64,000 nucleotides of DNA from Cyanobium sp. ATX 6F1 (GCF_024346315.1 NZ_JAGQCS010000001.1:186001-250000), one strand, 5' to 3'. Positions 26,905-37,170 are shown, counted from the stretch's first letter. Notes: generated from the letters alone by a model not told the origin. Made by a program: numbers and translations.

Positions 26905-27645
26905 TCAGTCGCCGCGGCCCTCCAGCAGGTTCCGATGCACCCAACCGGCCAGCAGGGCGCCCACGATCGGCGCCAGCCAGAACAGCCACAGCTGACCCAC
27001 CGCATCACCGCCCACCCACAGGGCCACGCCGGTGCTGCGGGCGGGATTCACTGAGGTGTTGGTGATCGGGATGCTGATCAGGTGAATCAGCACGAGCGAA
27101 AGGCCGATCGGCACACCCGCCAGGTCTTTGATGGCGTCTTTGTGAGTGGTGCCGAGGATCACCAGCAGGAAGATGAACGTCAGCACCACCTCGATGATCA
27201 AGGCAGGCAGCAGCCCATAGCCCCCAGGCGAATGGGCCCCGAAGCCGTTGGTGGCCAGGGGGTTGCTGCCCGTGAGCTGGAAGCCGGCGCGGCCGCTGGC
27301 GATGGCGAACAGCAGCCCACCGGCGATCACTCCGCCGAGCACCTGGGCGACGATGTAGGTGAGCAGGTGGGAGCCCGGAAAACGACCGCTGGCCCAGAGA
27401 CCGAAGCTCACGGCCGGGTTGATGTGGCAGCCCGAGACATGGCCGATCGTGTAGGCCATCGTCAGCAGGGTGAGTCCGAAGGCCAGTGACACGCCCAGGA
27501 AGCCGAGGCCCAGGGGGTTGTTGTCGGCCTGGGCGTAGGGGAACACCGCCGCCAGCACGGCACTGCCGCAGCCGCCGAACACAAGCCAGAAGGTGCCGAT
27601 CAGTTCGGCCAGGAACTTTCTCGAGAGGGGGACAGCAGCAGCCAT
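26905..27645 (-). CDS. aqpZ: aquaporin Z
   Basis: A 246-residue water channel with six transmembrane helices. Both pore NPA boxes are present, in [11 protein letters not shown] and [16 protein letters not shown], with the selectivity arginine after the second NPA. It carries water across the plasma membrane and is linked to osmotic response and light-dependent volume change in cyanobacteria. It is convergent with the repeat-containing gene upstream and read away from murE. Confidence 0.95.
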   Translation of the reverse strand: MAAAVPLSRKFLAELIGTFWLVFGGCGSAVLAAVFPYAQADNNPLGLGFLGVSLAFGLTLLTMAYTIGHVSGCHINPAVSFGLWASGRFPGSHLLTYIVAQVLGGVIAGGLLFAIASGRAGFQLTGSNPLATNGFGAHSPGGYGLLPALIIEVVLTFIFLLVILGTTHKDAIKDLAGVPIGLSLVLIHLISIPITNTSVNPARSTGVALWVGGDAVGQLWLFWLAPIVGALLAGWVHRNLLEGRGD

Positions 27646-27742
27646 GGACGCAGAAAAAAGATCGCTTCAACGCTGCAAAGTTACGTGCAGACGCGCTGGC
27701 CTCCCTGTGGCACCGGCCAGGGTGTGGATCGGAAGACAGAGT

Positions 27743-29302
27743 TCAAGCCGGGGCGCTGGCGGCACGGCTGCGCAACGCCATCTCCGCCTGTTCGCGGTCG
27801 TCGAAGTGAATGCGGGTGGTGCCGAGAATCTGATAGTCCTCGTGGCCCTTGCCGGCGATCAACACCAGATCGTTGGCGTTGGCCTGGGCCACGGTGGTAG
27901 CAATCGCCGTCGCCCGGTCCCCCTCCACCAGCAGATCGGTGCCGGCCGGGATGCCCGCCACCACATCGTCGAGGATCCGCTGGGGGTCCTCGGTGCGCGG
28001 GTTGTCGGAGGTGACGACCACCCGATCCGCCAGGGCGGCGGCGATCGCGCCCATCTGGGGCCGCTTGCCGCGGTCGCGGTCGCCGCCGCAGCCGAACACA
28101 CAGATCAAGCGCCCGGCGGCAAACGGCCGAGCGGCCTTGAGGGCGTTCTCCAGGCCATCGGGGGTGTGGGCGTAGTCCACCAGCACGGTGGGCGCCGCCG
28201 CCGTCGTGCCGGAACCAGTTGAGCCGGGTCCAGTGGCGTCGTGCCTGGTGCTCACCCGCTCCATGCGCCCAGGCACGCCGCCGAAGCGGCCGATGGCCGC
28301 CAACAGCGTCTCCAGGGGCAGACCCTGCTGCAGCAGCGCTCCCACCGCCTGGAGCAGGTTCATCAGGTTGAAACGCCCGAGCAGCGGTGAGTCGAAGCGC
28401 CCCTGACCGAGTGGAGTGATCAACAAGCCGCTCACACCACTGGAGCCGAAGGCAAGATCCTTCACCCGCAGCTCTGCCTCAGCGGACTCAGTGGCCAGCA
28501 GCGAACTGCGCCAGCAGAGCCCACCGAGCCGCTCGGCGAGCTGCCGCCCCCAGGGGTCGTCCACGTTGACCACCGCCCTGGCCCCTTCGCCGCCGGCCAG
28601 CAGGGGCGGGGCAAACAGCAGGGCCTTGGCCTCGAAGTAGGCCTCCATCGAGAGGTGGTAGTCGAGGTGGTCCTGGGTGAGGTTGCTGAACACAGCCCCG
28701 GCGAAGTCACAACCGGCCACCCGGCCCTGGTCAAGGGCGTGGGAGCTCACCTCCATCGCCCCGACCCGGGCGCCCGCCGCCACCGCCGCCGCCAGCTGGG
28801 CCTGGAGCTGATCAGCGAAGGCGGTGGTGTGGCTGGCCGTCTCGCCATGGCCCGGCCAGCGGTTCACCAGGGTGCCGAACAGGGCGCTGGGGCGGCCGCA
28901 GGCCGCCGCCAGATGCTCGATCAGGTGGGTGATGGTGGTCTTGCCATTGGTGCCGGTGACCCCGATCAGGGCCAGCTGGCGGCTGGGGTGATCCCAGAAC
29001 GCCGCCGCCAGCCGCCCCGCCAGGGGGGCCAGGGGCGCCGGGGCCACCAGCACCGCATCGGCTGGGGAGGGCGGCGCCAGCGCCGCCGCCGCCGGGCTGA
29101 TCACCGCCGCCACGGCCCCCGCCGCCAGGGCCGCCGGCCAGAAGCTGCCCCCATCGACGCTCTGGCCCGGAAGGCCCACGAACAGGGTGCCGGGGCCCAC
29201 CCGGCGGGAGTCACAGCTCAGGGCCTCCACCTCCCCATTGACCAGCCCTTCGGGCACGTCCAGGCCGACCGACTGCAGCAGTGGATGAAGCAAGGGGCTC
29301 AT
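27743..29302 (-). CDS. murE: UDP-MurNAc-tripeptide synthetase MurE
   Basis: A 519-residue ligase adding the third residue to the UDP-MurNAc dipeptide. The start at [11 protein letters not shown] is chosen over an upstream extension into the glutaredoxin-like gene. The ATP loop [18 protein letters not shown], the substrate motif [12 protein letters not shown], and [11 protein letters not shown] are intact; the DNPR sequence marks meso-diaminopimelate specificity. It is the third gene of a yidD/glutaredoxin/murE run on the minus strand. Confidence 0.95.
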   Translation of the reverse strand: MSPLLHPLLQSVGLDVPEGLVNGEVEALSCDSRRVGPGTLFVGLPGQSVDGGSFWPAALAAGAVAAVISPAAAALAPPSPADAVLVAPAPLAPLAGRLAAAFWDHPSRQLALIGVTGTNGKTTITHLIEHLAAACGRPSALFGTLVNRWPGHGETASHTTAFADQLQAQLAAAVAAGARVGAMEVSSHALDQGRVAGCDFAGAVFSNLTQDHLDYHLSMEAYFEAKALLFAPPLLAGGEGARAVVNVDDPWGRQLAERLGGLCWRSSLLATESAEAELRVKDLAFGSSGVSGLLITPLGQGRFDSPLLGRFNLMNLLQAVGALLQQGLPLETLLAAIGRFGGVPGRMERVSTRHDATGPGSTGSGTTAAAPTVLVDYAHTPDGLENALKAARPFAAGRLICVFGCGGDRDRGKRPQMGAIAAALADRVVVTSDNPRTEDPQRILDDVVAGIPAGTDLLVEGDRATAIATTVAQANANDLVLIAGKGHEDYQILGTTRIHFDDREQAEMALRSRAASAPA

Positions 29303-29357
29303 GGGTGGTGGGGTCGCGGCATCCGGACCAATCACCGGACGCAGGGGCGGGGCCTTT

Positions 29358-29636
29358 TTAAGCGGGCGGGAGCGTAACGCTGTTCTTCCGCAACCATTCC
29401 CGCAGTCCATCCCCCGCCAGCCGCGGCGACACCCGCGGCAGTTCGCGCCAGCCGCCCCCCTGCCGAACCGCCAGCACCGGCACCTCCAGCCCGTAGCGCG
29501 CCTGGAGTTCCGGGTCGGTGTCCACGTCGATCAGCACCAGTTCCGGCGCCGGATCAAGGGCCGACAGGCGCTCCTCCAGGCCCTGGCAGAGGCAGCAGTC
29601 GGAGCGGGTGTAGAGCCGGTAAGGGGCTTCATGCAT
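29358..29636 (-). CDS. glutaredoxin-like (DUF836) protein
   Basis: A 92-residue protein of the thioredoxin superfold. The active-site motif appears as [16 protein letters not shown] (CxxC with an extra cysteine before it), and the cis-Pro loop as [10 protein letters not shown]. This is the glutaredoxin-like DUF836 layout. It lies 12 bases after yidD and 55 before murE. The redox partner is unknown. Confidence 0.82.
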   Translation of the reverse strand: MHEAPYRLYTRSDCCLCQGLEERLSALDPAPELVLIDVDTDPELQARYGLEVPVLAVRQGGGWRELPRVSPRLAGDGLREWLRKNSVTLPPA

Positions 29637-29648
29637 CGACAGGGGGGC

Positions 29649-29948
29649 TCAATCGGGAACGGGATCGCAGCCGCAGGGGGTGAAGGGGTGGCAGCGCAGC
29701 AGCCGCCGCAGGGTGAGCCAGCCCCCCCGCCAGGGACCATGGCGGCCGATCGCCTCGAGGCCGTAGGCGCTGCAGCTGGGGATGAAGCGGCAGCGCGGTC
29801 CGAGCAGCGGGGAAATCCAGCGGCGATAGCCACCGATCAAGGCCAGCAGCAGGCTGGCCAGTGCCGTTGAAACGGCCGCCAGGCCAGCGGATAGGATCGT
29901 TGGCTGGCGTTCCAAGCGGAGAGTTGCCGAGGGCCTTCCCTCCAGCAT
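29649..29948 (-). CDS. yidD: membrane protein insertion efficiency factor YidD
   Basis: A 99-residue protein. The family signature is clear: [19 protein letters not shown] followed by [15 protein letters not shown] and ending [18 protein letters not shown]. The N-terminal ~25 residues are an extension before the amphipathic helix, and a later start is possible. YidD assists YidC. Here it is about 7 kb away from the rpmH-rnpA-yidC cluster, next to murE and divergent from rpsD. Confidence 0.9.
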   Translation of the reverse strand: MLEGRPSATLRLERQPTILSAGLAAVSTALASLLLALIGGYRRWISPLLGPRCRFIPSCSAYGLEAIGRHGPWRGGWLTLRRLLRCHPFTPCGCDPVPD

Positions 29949-30000
29949 GCTCCCGAACCTGGGCCACGCCACATCGTTCAACCTTTGATTTCCTTCCTCA

Positions 30001-30609
30001 ATGTCTCGATACCGCGGCCCTCGCCTGAGGATCACGCGGCGCTTGGGAGACCTTCCCGGTCTCACCCGTAAGTCCGCCAAGCGGGCTTATCCCCCCGGTC
30101 AGCACGGCCAAGCCCGTCGCAAGCGCTCCGAATACGCCATCCGCCTCGAAGAGAAGCAGAAGCTTCGTTTCAACTACGGGATTTCCGAACGTCAGCTGGT
30201 TCGCTACGTCAAGAAAGCCCGTGCCCAGGAAGGTTCCACCGGAACCAACCTGCTCAAACTTTTGGAAAACAGGCTCGATAATGTCTGTTTCCGCCTTGGT
30301 TTCGGTCCCACCGTCCCCGGCTCCCGCCAACTGGTGAACCACGGCCACGTAAGCGTCAACGGCCGCGTCGTCGACATCCCCAGCTATCAGTGCAAGGCCG
30401 GCGATGTGATCGTCATCCGGGAACGCAAGGCCAGCAAGAGGCTCGCCGAAGGGAACCTGGAGTTCCCCGGCCTGGCCAACATCCCCCCCAACCTCGAACT
30501 CGACAAGGCCAAGCTGACCGCCAAGGTCAACGGCAAGATCGAGCGCGAGTGGGTGGCCCTGGAGATCAACGAACTGCTGGTGGTCGAGTTTTACTCCCGC
30601 AAGGTCTGA
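30001..30609 (+). CDS. rpsD: 30S ribosomal protein S4
   Basis: A 202-residue primary 16S rRNA-binding protein. It begins [20 protein letters not shown], as in cyanobacteria and chloroplasts, and has the S4 RNA-binding domain ([20 protein letters not shown] then [18 protein letters not shown]). It is divergent from yidD across 52 bases and followed by a strong terminator. Confidence 0.97.
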   Translation: MSRYRGPRLRITRRLGDLPGLTRKSAKRAYPPGQHGQARRKRSEYAIRLEEKQKLRFNYGISERQLVRYVKKARAQEGSTGTNLLKLLENRLDNVCFRLGFGPTVPGSRQLVNHGHVSVNGRVVDIPSYQCKAGDVIVIRERKASKRLAEGNLEFPGLANIPPNLELDKAKLTAKVNGKIEREWVALEINELLVVEFYSRKV

Positions 30610-30630
30610 ATTCGTTTCCTCTTATCTCCT

Positions 30631-30675
30631 GGCTCTGGCCGGGAGTCCAACCCCGGCCAGAGCCGGGGTTTTTTC
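30631..30675 (+). terminator. rho-independent terminator after rpsD, with an alternative pairing
   Basis: AACCCCGGC (30649-30657) pairs with GCCGGGGTT (30662-30670) around a CAGA loop, followed by a T-run. The same bases can also pair upstream: GGCTCTGGCCGGG (30631-30643) is complementary to CCCGGCCAGAGCC (30652-30664). The two hairpins exclude each other. The second is the standard terminator; the first lacks a T-run right after it. Confidence 0.85.
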
Positions 30676-30713
30676 ATGGGCCCAACGCCCAAGGCGTGGC
30701 CCACCCAGCCCAC

Positions 30714-31598
30714 TCAGCCGCCGATCAAGGTCTCCAGGGCGGCCGTCACGTCCGGCTGCCGCATCAGCGCTTCTCCCACCAGCACCGCGTCCGCACCTGC
30801 GCTCACCACCCGGTCCAGATCGCCGCGGTTGAGCAGGCCCGATTCGCTCACCAGCAGGGCCCCGCTGCGGCGCACCCGCTCGCCGTAGGTCGCCATCAGC
30901 GTTTCGGTGACGGCCAGATCGGTGTGGAACGTGGCCAGGTCGCGGTTGTTGATGCCGATCAGGTTCACCCCCTCGAGCCCCAGCACCCGCTCCAGTTCGG
31001 CGCCGTCGTGCACCTCCACCAGCGCGGCCAGGCCCAGGCTCCTGGCCACCTTGAGCAGATAGGCCAGATCCTGATCGCTCAGGATCGCGGCGATCAGCAG
31101 GGCGGCGTCGGCCCCGGCCGCCCTGGCCTGGAACAGTTGATAGGGCGAGAGGATGAAGTCCTTGCAGAGCAGTGGCAGGTCCACCTGCTGGCGCACCGCC
31201 ACCAGCACCTCGAAGCCCCCCTGGAAGAAGGCCTTATCGGTGAGCACCGACAGGCAGCTGGCCCCACCGGCGGCGTAGCCCCGGGCGATCGCCTCCGGGT
31301 CGAAGGCCTCGCGGATCACCCCCTTGCTCGGGCTCGCCTTCTTGATTTCGGCGATCACCGCCGGTTTGCGGCAGCTGGCACGCAGGGCGGCCACAAAATC
31401 CCTGGGCGCAGGCAGGAGCGCCACCTGCTTCTTGAGTTCCGCCAAGGGAACCCGTTCACGGGACGCGTCCACCTCCCTGTCCTTGGCCCAGACGATCTCC
31501 TCGAGGATGTGGCGCGGTTCCGCCTCCGGATGGCGGATGCCGAACTGGAGGTGGGCCACCTTCACCGGCGGGTTCGGGGGGCGACGACGGATCTCCAT
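30714..31598 (-). CDS. trpC: indole-3-glycerol phosphate synthase
   Basis: A 294-residue TIM barrel of the tryptophan pathway. It carries [15 protein letters not shown] (catalytic lysine), [35 protein letters not shown] and [12 protein letters not shown], ending in [16 protein letters not shown] and [11 protein letters not shown]. The N-terminal ~40 residues are an extension seen in cyanobacteria. It lies 3 bases after lpdA, so the two are co-transcribed, and is convergent with rpsD. Confidence 0.96.
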   Translation of the reverse strand: MEIRRRPPNPPVKVAHLQFGIRHPEAEPRHILEEIVWAKDREVDASRERVPLAELKKQVALLPAPRDFVAALRASCRKPAVIAEIKKASPSKGVIREAFDPEAIARGYAAGGASCLSVLTDKAFFQGGFEVLVAVRQQVDLPLLCKDFILSPYQLFQARAAGADAALLIAAILSDQDLAYLLKVARSLGLAALVEVHDGAELERVLGLEGVNLIGINNRDLATFHTDLAVTETLMATYGERVRRSGALLVSESGLLNRGDLDRVVSAGADAVLVGEALMRQPDVTAALETLIGG

Positions 31599-31601
31599 CG
31601 C

Positions 31602-33071
31602 TCAGACCCCCACGGGCTGACGGGCGGCGCTCACCGCTGAAGCCGCCTGCTTGTAGGCCACCTCCACCAGCTCGCTGAGGGTCGGGTGGGTGTGCACCTC
31701 GGTGGCCAGCTGCAGCACGCTCTGGCGGCGGGCGACGGCGTTGGCGATCTCCTGGATCAGATCAGCCGCATGGAGGCCGTAGATGTGGGCGCCGAGCACC
31801 TCGCCGCTGGCCTTGTTGAACAGCAGCTTCATCATTCCATCGCTCTCCAGTTCAGCCAGGGCCTTGGTGTTGGCCTTGAAGTAGCTGCGCACCACCCCCA
31901 GCTCGAAGCCGCCGGCGACAGCCAGGTCCTTGGCATCGGCTTCGCTCAGCCCCACCGAGCTGATCTCCGGATGGGTGAAGGTGGCCGCAGGGATCGAGCG
32001 GTAATCGATCGTGCGGGGGTGGCCCAGGATGTTGTCCACCGCCACGGTGCCCTGGGCGGCGGCGGTGTGGGCCAGCATCAGCTTGCCGGTCACATCGCCC
32101 ACGGCCCAGAGGTGGGGCACCGGCTCCCCGTTCAGCAGCACCCGCAGGCTGTCATCGACGGGGATGAAGCCGCGGTTGGTCTCGACGCCAACGCTCCCCA
32201 GGTTGAGTTCCTTGCTGGTGGGCACCCGGCCGGTGGCCACCAGCACCGCATCCACCTCCAGCACCTCCACCAACTCCTTGCTGGCCATGTCGGCCAGCTC
32301 GATGCGCACGGGGCTGCCGGGGGTGACCTTGCGGGCCAGCAGACCGGTGCGCGTCTCGATGTCGCGGCCCTCGATCAGCTTGCGGGCCGCCAGCTTGGCG
32401 ATGTCGGGATCAAAGGTGGGCATCACCCGATCGAGCGCCTCGATCAAGGTGACCTCACAGCCCAACGCCGTGTAAACATCAGCAAACTCCAGGCCGATGT
32501 AGCCGCTGCCGATGATCGCGATCCAGCGCGGCAGCGAGGCCAGTTCGATCGCCTCGTCACTGGTGAACACGGTGCGGCCGTCGGTTTCGATGCCGGGGGG
32601 CACGAACGGATCGGAGCCCGTGGCGATGATCACCTCCCGGGCCGAGTAGATCCGATCGACGCCATTGCTCTGGCGCACCCCCACCTTCTGGGGCCCCTCC
32701 AGCCGGCCCTTGCCCCGCAGGATCGTGGCCCCGGAGCGCTCCAGGGTTTTGGTGAGGTTGGCGCGGATCGCGGCCACCAGCTGGGCGGCGTGGTCGGCGA
32801 TCGCCTGGCGCTCGAAACGCACCGGGGCGGCGTGAATACCGAAGGCGCGAAGGTGCTCGGCGTCGGCCAGTTCCCGCACCCGGCCGCTGGCCGCCAGCAG
32901 GGCCTTCGAGGGCACGCAGCCGCGGTTCACGCAGGTGCCGCCCATGTCGCGGGATTCGATGATCGCCGTGCGCAGGCCGTGGTCGGCGGCGTGTTTGGCC
33001 GCATCGAAGCCGCCGTAGCCGGCGCCGATCACGATCACATCGAAGTCGAAAGGCGCGCTTGCGTCAGACAC
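31602..33071 (-). CDS. lpdA: dihydrolipoyl dehydrogenase
   Basis: A 489-residue FAD enzyme (E3 of pyruvate dehydrogenase and the glycine cleavage system), with a GTG start. FAD binding is shown by VIVIGAGYGGFDAAKHAA, the redox disulfide by GGTCVNRGCVPSK, NAD binding by IAIIGSGYIGLEFADVY, and the C-terminal active base by HTHPTLSELV. It lies between the SpoU methylase gene (45 bases) and trpC (3 bases). Confidence 0.96.
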   Translation of the reverse strand: MSDASAPFDFDVIVIGAGYGGFDAAKHAADHGLRTAIIESRDMGGTCVNRGCVPSKALLAASGRVRELADAEHLRAFGIHAAPVRFERQAIADHAAQLVAAIRANLTKTLERSGATILRGKGRLEGPQKVGVRQSNGVDRIYSAREVIIATGSDPFVPPGIETDGRTVFTSDEAIELASLPRWIAIIGSGYIGLEFADVYTALGCEVTLIEALDRVMPTFDPDIAKLAARKLIEGRDIETRTGLLARKVTPGSPVRIELADMASKELVEVLEVDAVLVATGRVPTSKELNLGSVGVETNRGFIPVDDSLRVLLNGEPVPHLWAVGDVTGKLMLAHTAAAQGTVAVDNILGHPRTIDYRSIPAATFTHPEISSVGLSEADAKDLAVAGGFELGVVRSYFKANTKALAELESDGMMKLLFNKASGEVLGAHIYGLHAADLIQEIANAVARRQSVLQLATEVHTHPTLSELVEVAYKQAASAVSAARQPVGV

Positions 33072-33116
33072 CGGCCGGAGGCAACTGAGGTGGCATTCTC
33101 CCCCGCCGCAGCCCCC

Positions 33117-33950
33117 TCAGTCCGTCCCCGGGCCCTCGCCCCCTGAAGCGAAGCGCTGGCGGCTGCGCTCCAGCAGCAGCGGAGCCGCCGCCACGGCCAC
33201 GTTCAGCGATTCCACCTGGGGGCTGTGGGGAATGCTGATCCGCTGAGTGCAGCACTCCAGCAGCTCCGGAGCCAGCCCCGCCCCCTCGTTGCCCAGCAGC
33301 AACACCGTGGGCTGACACCAATCCAGCTGCCAGTAGGGCAGGCCGCCGCGCACCACCGTGGCCACCACCTGCAACCCCTGGTCCCGGGCGGCGATCAGCC
33401 GCTCCAACAGGGCCGCCGTCCCCTCCAGGCGGCGCAGGGGCAGGGCCAGGGCCGCACCGGCGGAGGCCCGCAGCACCTTGGGCTGCCAGGGATCCGCCCC
33501 CGCCGCCAGCCAGAGCTCGTCGACACCGGCCGCCAGGGCCGTGCGCATCAAGGTGCCCAGGTTGCCGGGATCCTGGAGGCGATCGAGCGCCAGCACCAGA
33601 TCGAGCTGTGGGGCCGGCCCCGGTTCGATCAGGGGCAGGCTGAGCACGACCCCATCGGGGTGCTCGGTGGTGGCGACCGCCGCCAGCAGCGACTCCCCCA
33701 CAGGCTGCAGCGCAACATCCAAAGGAAGGGCCCGCACCAGGGGCCCGTGGCGTTCAAGCCAGGCTTCCGTGGCCAGCACCAGCTCAGGGCGCAACTGCCG
33801 CGCCATCACCTCCTCGAGCAGATGGGTGCCCTCCAGCAGCACCAGACCCTGCTCCCGCCGGCCACGGGCGCCATGGAGGGCACGAAAACGGGCCACCAGC
33901 GGATGGCGACGGCTGCTGATCAGCTCGGGCAGGGTCCGACCAGCGCTCAT
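33117..33950 (-). CDS. SpoU/TrmH-family rRNA 2'-O-methyltransferase
   Basis: A 277-residue SPOUT methylase. The N-terminal substrate domain (SSRRHPLVARFRALHGARG … LVLLEGTHLLEEV) is followed by the knot with ALDRLQDPGNLGTLMRTALA, LLLGNEGAGLAPELL and SIPHSPQVESLNVAVAAA. The arrangement is that of RlmB/TrmH-type enzymes acting on 23S rRNA; the exact target base is not set. It starts 21 bases after a small conserved gene. Confidence 0.9.
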   Translation of the reverse strand: MSAGRTLPELISSRRHPLVARFRALHGARGRREQGLVLLEGTHLLEEVMARQLRPELVLATEAWLERHGPLVRALPLDVALQPVGESLLAAVATTEHPDGVVLSLPLIEPGPAPQLDLVLALDRLQDPGNLGTLMRTALAAGVDELWLAAGADPWQPKVLRASAGAALALPLRRLEGTAALLERLIAARDQGLQVVATVVRGGLPYWQLDWCQPTVLLLGNEGAGLAPELLECCTQRISIPHSPQVESLNVAVAAAPLLLERSRQRFASGGEGPGTD

Positions 33951-33971
33951 CGGGCCTGCCGCGGCCGAGGC

Positions 33972-34220
33972 TCAGAACAACTGATGACGGCGTACATGGA
34001 GCTTGTCACCGAGCACCAGCTTGGTGTCAGCGAGGTCGAGACCGTTCACGGAGGCCACCTCACCCTTGAGACCCTCCTGGGAGAGGTTTTCGACCAATTT
34101 TTTAACCAGGATGTCTTCCATCATCGAATCATCGAGGCTTTCGGGGCTAAGGCTTCCGAGAAACTTTCCAAGTTTCGATGCCACCACTTCAGAGGCGTTG
34201 GTGATCTTCAGCACGATCAT
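33972..34220 (-). CDS. small conserved cyanobacterial protein, function unknown
   Basis: An 82-residue protein beginning MIVLKITNASEVVASKLGKF and ending LVLGDKLHVRRHQLF. The sequence is charged, with no membrane segment or known motif, and has a composition unlike its GC-rich neighbours (more Lys, Asp, Ser). It sits 51 bases downstream of a tRNA-Leu on the same strand and 21 before the SpoU methylase gene. It looks like a conserved picocyanobacterial gene, but no function is known to me. Confidence 0.75.
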   Translation of the reverse strand: MIVLKITNASEVVASKLGKFLGSLSPESLDDSMMEDILVKKLVENLSQEGLKGEVASVNGLDLADTKLVLGDKLHVRRHQLF

Positions 34221-34271
34221 GTGGAGGGCTCAGCTGAGGTGATGAAGCGAGAAGAGCCGAGAAGAGTGAAG

Positions 34272-34355
34272 TGCGGATGGGGAGACTTGAACTCCCACGA
34301 CATTGCTGCCACTAGTACCTGAAACTAGCGCGTCTACCAATTCCGCCACATCCGC
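34272..34355 (-). tRNA. tRNA-Leu (CAG)
   Basis: Read on the minus strand the gene starts GCGGATGTGGCGGAATTGG and ends with the paired CATCCGC plus a discriminator A. The anticodon arm is CTAGT-TTCAGGT-ACTAG, with anticodon CAG. A long variable arm and the class II layout identify leucine. CCA is not encoded. It is divergent from murA. Confidence 0.95.
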
Positions 34356-34540
34356 GGGCGTTCGTCGCGATGGCGACCTGGCCACCATAAAACACCGCCT
34401 GGCGCCCACACCCTCCATGGCCGGAACTTGTCCCATGGCAGTGGAGGACTGGGGGACAAGACAGTTCCAGCGGCGGACCTCTAGACGGTGCAGCGAATCA
34501 TTGTCAAGATGTCGGCACAAAAAGCGGAACCGCTTAAGTC

Positions 34541-35839
34541 ATGACCCTGACGGCCGTTCCGTCCCAGAGCCTGGTGACACCCCAACTCGAAATCTCCGGC
34601 GGCCGCCGTCTCAGTGGGGATCTTCGCGTCAGTGGCGCCAAGAATTCCGCTCTGGTGCTGATGGCGGCCTGCCTGCTGAGCGAAGACGGCCTGCGACTGC
34701 GCAACGTGCCTCCGCTCACCGACATCGCCGCCATGGGCGAGATCCTCGCCGCCCTTGGGGTGGGTGTGCGCCGGGGGGGCGACTGGATCGAAATGGACGG
34801 CCGCACGCTGAACAAATCGGCGCCGCCCTATGAACTGGTGAACAGCCTGCGGGCCAGTTTCTTCTGCATCGGCCCCCTGCTGGCCCGCCTCGGCGTCGCC
34901 CGGGTTCCCCTGCCCGGTGGCTGCCAGATCGGCACCCGTCCCGTGGTGGAGCATGTCAAAGGGCTCAAGGCCCTCGGTGCCCAGGTCACGATCGAGCACG
35001 GGGTGGTCTCGGCGGTGGTCCCGGGCCGCGGCCACCGGCTCAGCGGCGGCCGCATTCACATGGACTGCCCCAGCGTCGGCGCCACCGAGACCCTGATGAT
35101 GGCCGCGGTGCTGGCCGACGGCGAGACGGTGATCGAGAACGCCGCCCTCGAGCCTGAGGTCGTCGATCTGGCCGGTCTGCTGATCGCCATGGGCGCCCGC
35201 ATCCGTGGCGCCGGCACCCCAAGCATCACCATCGTCGGGGTTGATCGCCTGCACGGTGCCGACTACGCCGTGATCCCCGACCGCATTGAAGCCGGCACCT
35301 TCCTGCTGGCCGCCGCCATCACCCGCTCGACCCTGCGGGTGTCGCCGGTGATCCCCGAGCACCTGGGCGCCGTGCTCACCAAGCTCGAAGAGGCGGGCGC
35401 CCTGCTCGAAGCCGATGGCACCGCCATGACCATCTCGGCCGAGACCATCAACGCCGTCGACCTGCGCACCCAGCCCTTCCCCGGTTTCCCCACCGACCTG
35501 CAGGCCCCGTTCATGAGCCTGCTGGCCACCGCCAAGGGCACCAGCGTGATCACCGAGAACATCTTCGAGAACCGCCTGCAGCACGTGGCTGAACTGCAGC
35601 GCATGGGGGCCGCGATCCGCATGCAGGGCAACACCGCCTTCATCGAAGGGGTCCACCGCCTCAGCGGTGCGCCCGTGCAGGGCAGCGACCTGCGGGCCTC
35701 CGCCGCCATGGTGCTGGCGGGTCTGGCGGCAGAGGGGATCACACGGGTGCAGGGGCTGGAGTATCTCGATCGGGGTTACGCCGACTTCGAGGGCAAGCTG
35801 AACGCCGTCGGAGCCTCGATTCGTCGCCACGGCGGCTGA
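34541..35839 (+). CDS. murA: UDP-N-acetylglucosamine 1-carboxyvinyltransferase
   Basis: A 432-residue enolpyruvyl transferase, the first committed step of peptidoglycan synthesis. It shows [18 protein letters not shown] near the N-terminus, the catalytic cysteine loop [16 protein letters not shown], and [17 protein letters not shown] at the C-terminus. The cysteine rather than aspartate at the active site implies fosfomycin sensitivity. The 185 bases upstream hold the promoter but no clear consensus. Confidence 0.97.
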   Translation: MTLTAVPSQSLVTPQLEISGGRRLSGDLRVSGAKNSALVLMAACLLSEDGLRLRNVPPLTDIAAMGEILAALGVGVRRGGDWIEMDGRTLNKSAPPYELVNSLRASFFCIGPLLARLGVARVPLPGGCQIGTRPVVEHVKGLKALGAQVTIEHGVVSAVVPGRGHRLSGGRIHMDCPSVGATETLMMAAVLADGETVIENAALEPEVVDLAGLLIAMGARIRGAGTPSITIVGVDRLHGADYAVIPDRIEAGTFLLAAAITRSTLRVSPVIPEHLGAVLTKLEEAGALLEADGTAMTISAETINAVDLRTQPFPGFPTDLQAPFMSLLATAKGTSVITENIFENRLQHVAELQRMGAAIRMQGNTAFIEGVHRLSGAPVQGSDLRASAAMVLAGLAAEGITRVQGLEYLDRGYADFEGKLNAVGASIRRHGG

Positions 35840-35885
35840 AGCGCGGCACGAAGCCAGCGAAGGCCCTCACCTACAGTCGAAGGGC

Positions 35886-35967
35886 GGGAGCGTGCCGGAA
35901 TTGGTAGACGGACTCGACTCAAAATCGAGCGCCTTCGGGCATGTGGGTTCGAGTCCCACCGCTCCCA
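35886..35967 (+). tRNA. tRNA-Leu (CAA)
   Basis: The acceptor is GGGAGCG (35886-35892) with CGCTCCC (35960-35966) and a discriminator A. The anticodon arm is CTCGA-CTCAAAA-TCGAG, giving anticodon CAA. The T arm GTGGG-TTCGAGT-CCCAC and a long variable arm are present. CCA is not encoded. The 3' end is 11 bases before the argD start codon. Confidence 0.95.
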
Positions 35968-35978
35968 TCTCGGCCGTG

Positions 35979-37166
35979 ATGGACACCTACAGCCGCTTCG
36001 ATCTGGAGCTGGTGAAGGGCAAGGGCGTCTGGGTGAAGGACAGCCACGGCCGCAGCTACCTCGACTGCGTGGCAGGCATCGCCACCTGCACCCTGGGGCA
36101 CAGCGACCGGGCCCTGCGCAAGGCCCTGAGCAGGCAGCTGGGCCGGCTGCAGCATGTTTCCAACCTCTACAGGATCCCCGAGCAGGAGGAGCTGGCCCGC
36201 TGGATCACCGACCACAGCATCGGTGAGCGGGTGTTCTTCTGCAATTCCGGCGCCGAAGCCAACGAGGCCGCCATCAAACTGGCCCGCAAGCATGGCCACC
36301 AGCAGCGCGGCATCGAGCGGCCGGTGATCCTCACGGCCCAGGCCAGCTTCCATGGCCGCACCCTGGCGGCGGTGAGCGCCACGGGCCAGCCGAAGTACCA
36401 CCACGGCTTTGAGCCCCTGGTGGAGGGCTTCCGTTTCTTCCCCTACAACGACACCGCCGCCTTCGAAGCGCTGCTGGAAGAAACCGAGGCCGAAGGCCCG
36501 AGGGTGGCGGCGGTGCTGATCGAGCCCCTGCAGGGGGAGGGTGGGGTCAATCCCGGCGATCCCGCCTTTTTTGCCCGGGTGCGCGAACTCTGCGACCAGC
36601 GCAACATCCTGCTGATCTTCGATGAGGTGCAGGTGGGGGTAGGCCGCAGCGGCAAGCTCTGGGGCTATGAGCGCCTGGGGGTGCGCCCCGATGCCTTCAC
36701 CCTGGCCAAGGGTCTGGGGGGCGGCTTCGTGATCGGCGCCCTAGTGACCACCGCCAAGGCTGATCTGTTCAAACCCGGGGAACATGCCAGCACCTTCGGC
36801 GGCAATCCCTTCGCCTGCCGCGCCGCCCTCACCGTGGTGCACGAACTGGAGCGACGCGATCTGGTGGCCCATGTGGCGGCCGTCGGCGCCAAGTTGCGGC
36901 AGGGGCTCGAAGACCTGGTCCGGCGCCATCCAGACCAGTTGGAGTCGGTGCGGGGCTGGGGGCTGATCCAGGGCCTGGTGCTCCAACCCGGAGCCCCCAG
37001 TGCTCCTGAGCTGGTCAAGGCGGCGATCGATCACGGCCTGCTGCTGGTGCCGGCGGGCCCGAATGTGGTGCGTTTCGTACCGCCCCTGGTGATCCGCCCC
37101 CGGGAACTCAAGCAAGCGGTGAAGCGCTTTGAGACGACCCTGATCCAGCTCACCGCCGCCGGCTGA
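35979..37166 (+). CDS. argD: acetylornithine aminotransferase
   Basis: A 395-residue class III aminotransferase of arginine synthesis. The frame runs back through tRNA-Leu(CAA), but the ATG giving MDTYSRFDLELVKGKG matches the usual family N-terminus. Cofactor and substrate motifs include FFCNSGAEANEAAIKLARK, IFDEVQVGVGRSG and the PLP lysine in TLAKGLGGGFVIGAL. The start is only 11 bases after the tRNA and has no visible Shine-Dalgarno sequence. folC follows after 4 bases. Confidence 0.95.
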   Translation: MDTYSRFDLELVKGKGVWVKDSHGRSYLDCVAGIATCTLGHSDRALRKALSRQLGRLQHVSNLYRIPEQEELARWITDHSIGERVFFCNSGAEANEAAIKLARKHGHQQRGIERPVILTAQASFHGRTLAAVSATGQPKYHHGFEPLVEGFRFFPYNDTAAFEALLEETEAEGPRVAAVLIEPLQGEGGVNPGDPAFFARVRELCDQRNILLIFDEVQVGVGRSGKLWGYERLGVRPDAFTLAKGLGGGFVIGALVTTAKADLFKPGEHASTFGGNPFACRAALTVVHELERRDLVAHVAAVGAKLRQGLEDLVRRHPDQLESVRGWGLIQGLVLQPGAPSAPELVKAAIDHGLLLVPAGPNVVRFVPPLVIRPRELKQAVKRFETTLIQLTAAG

Positions 37167-37170
37167 GCGG

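Noticed and set aside
34481-35830. Minus-strand frame of 449 codons opposite murA
   Set aside because: It is a shadow; murA has all catalytic motifs on the other strand.
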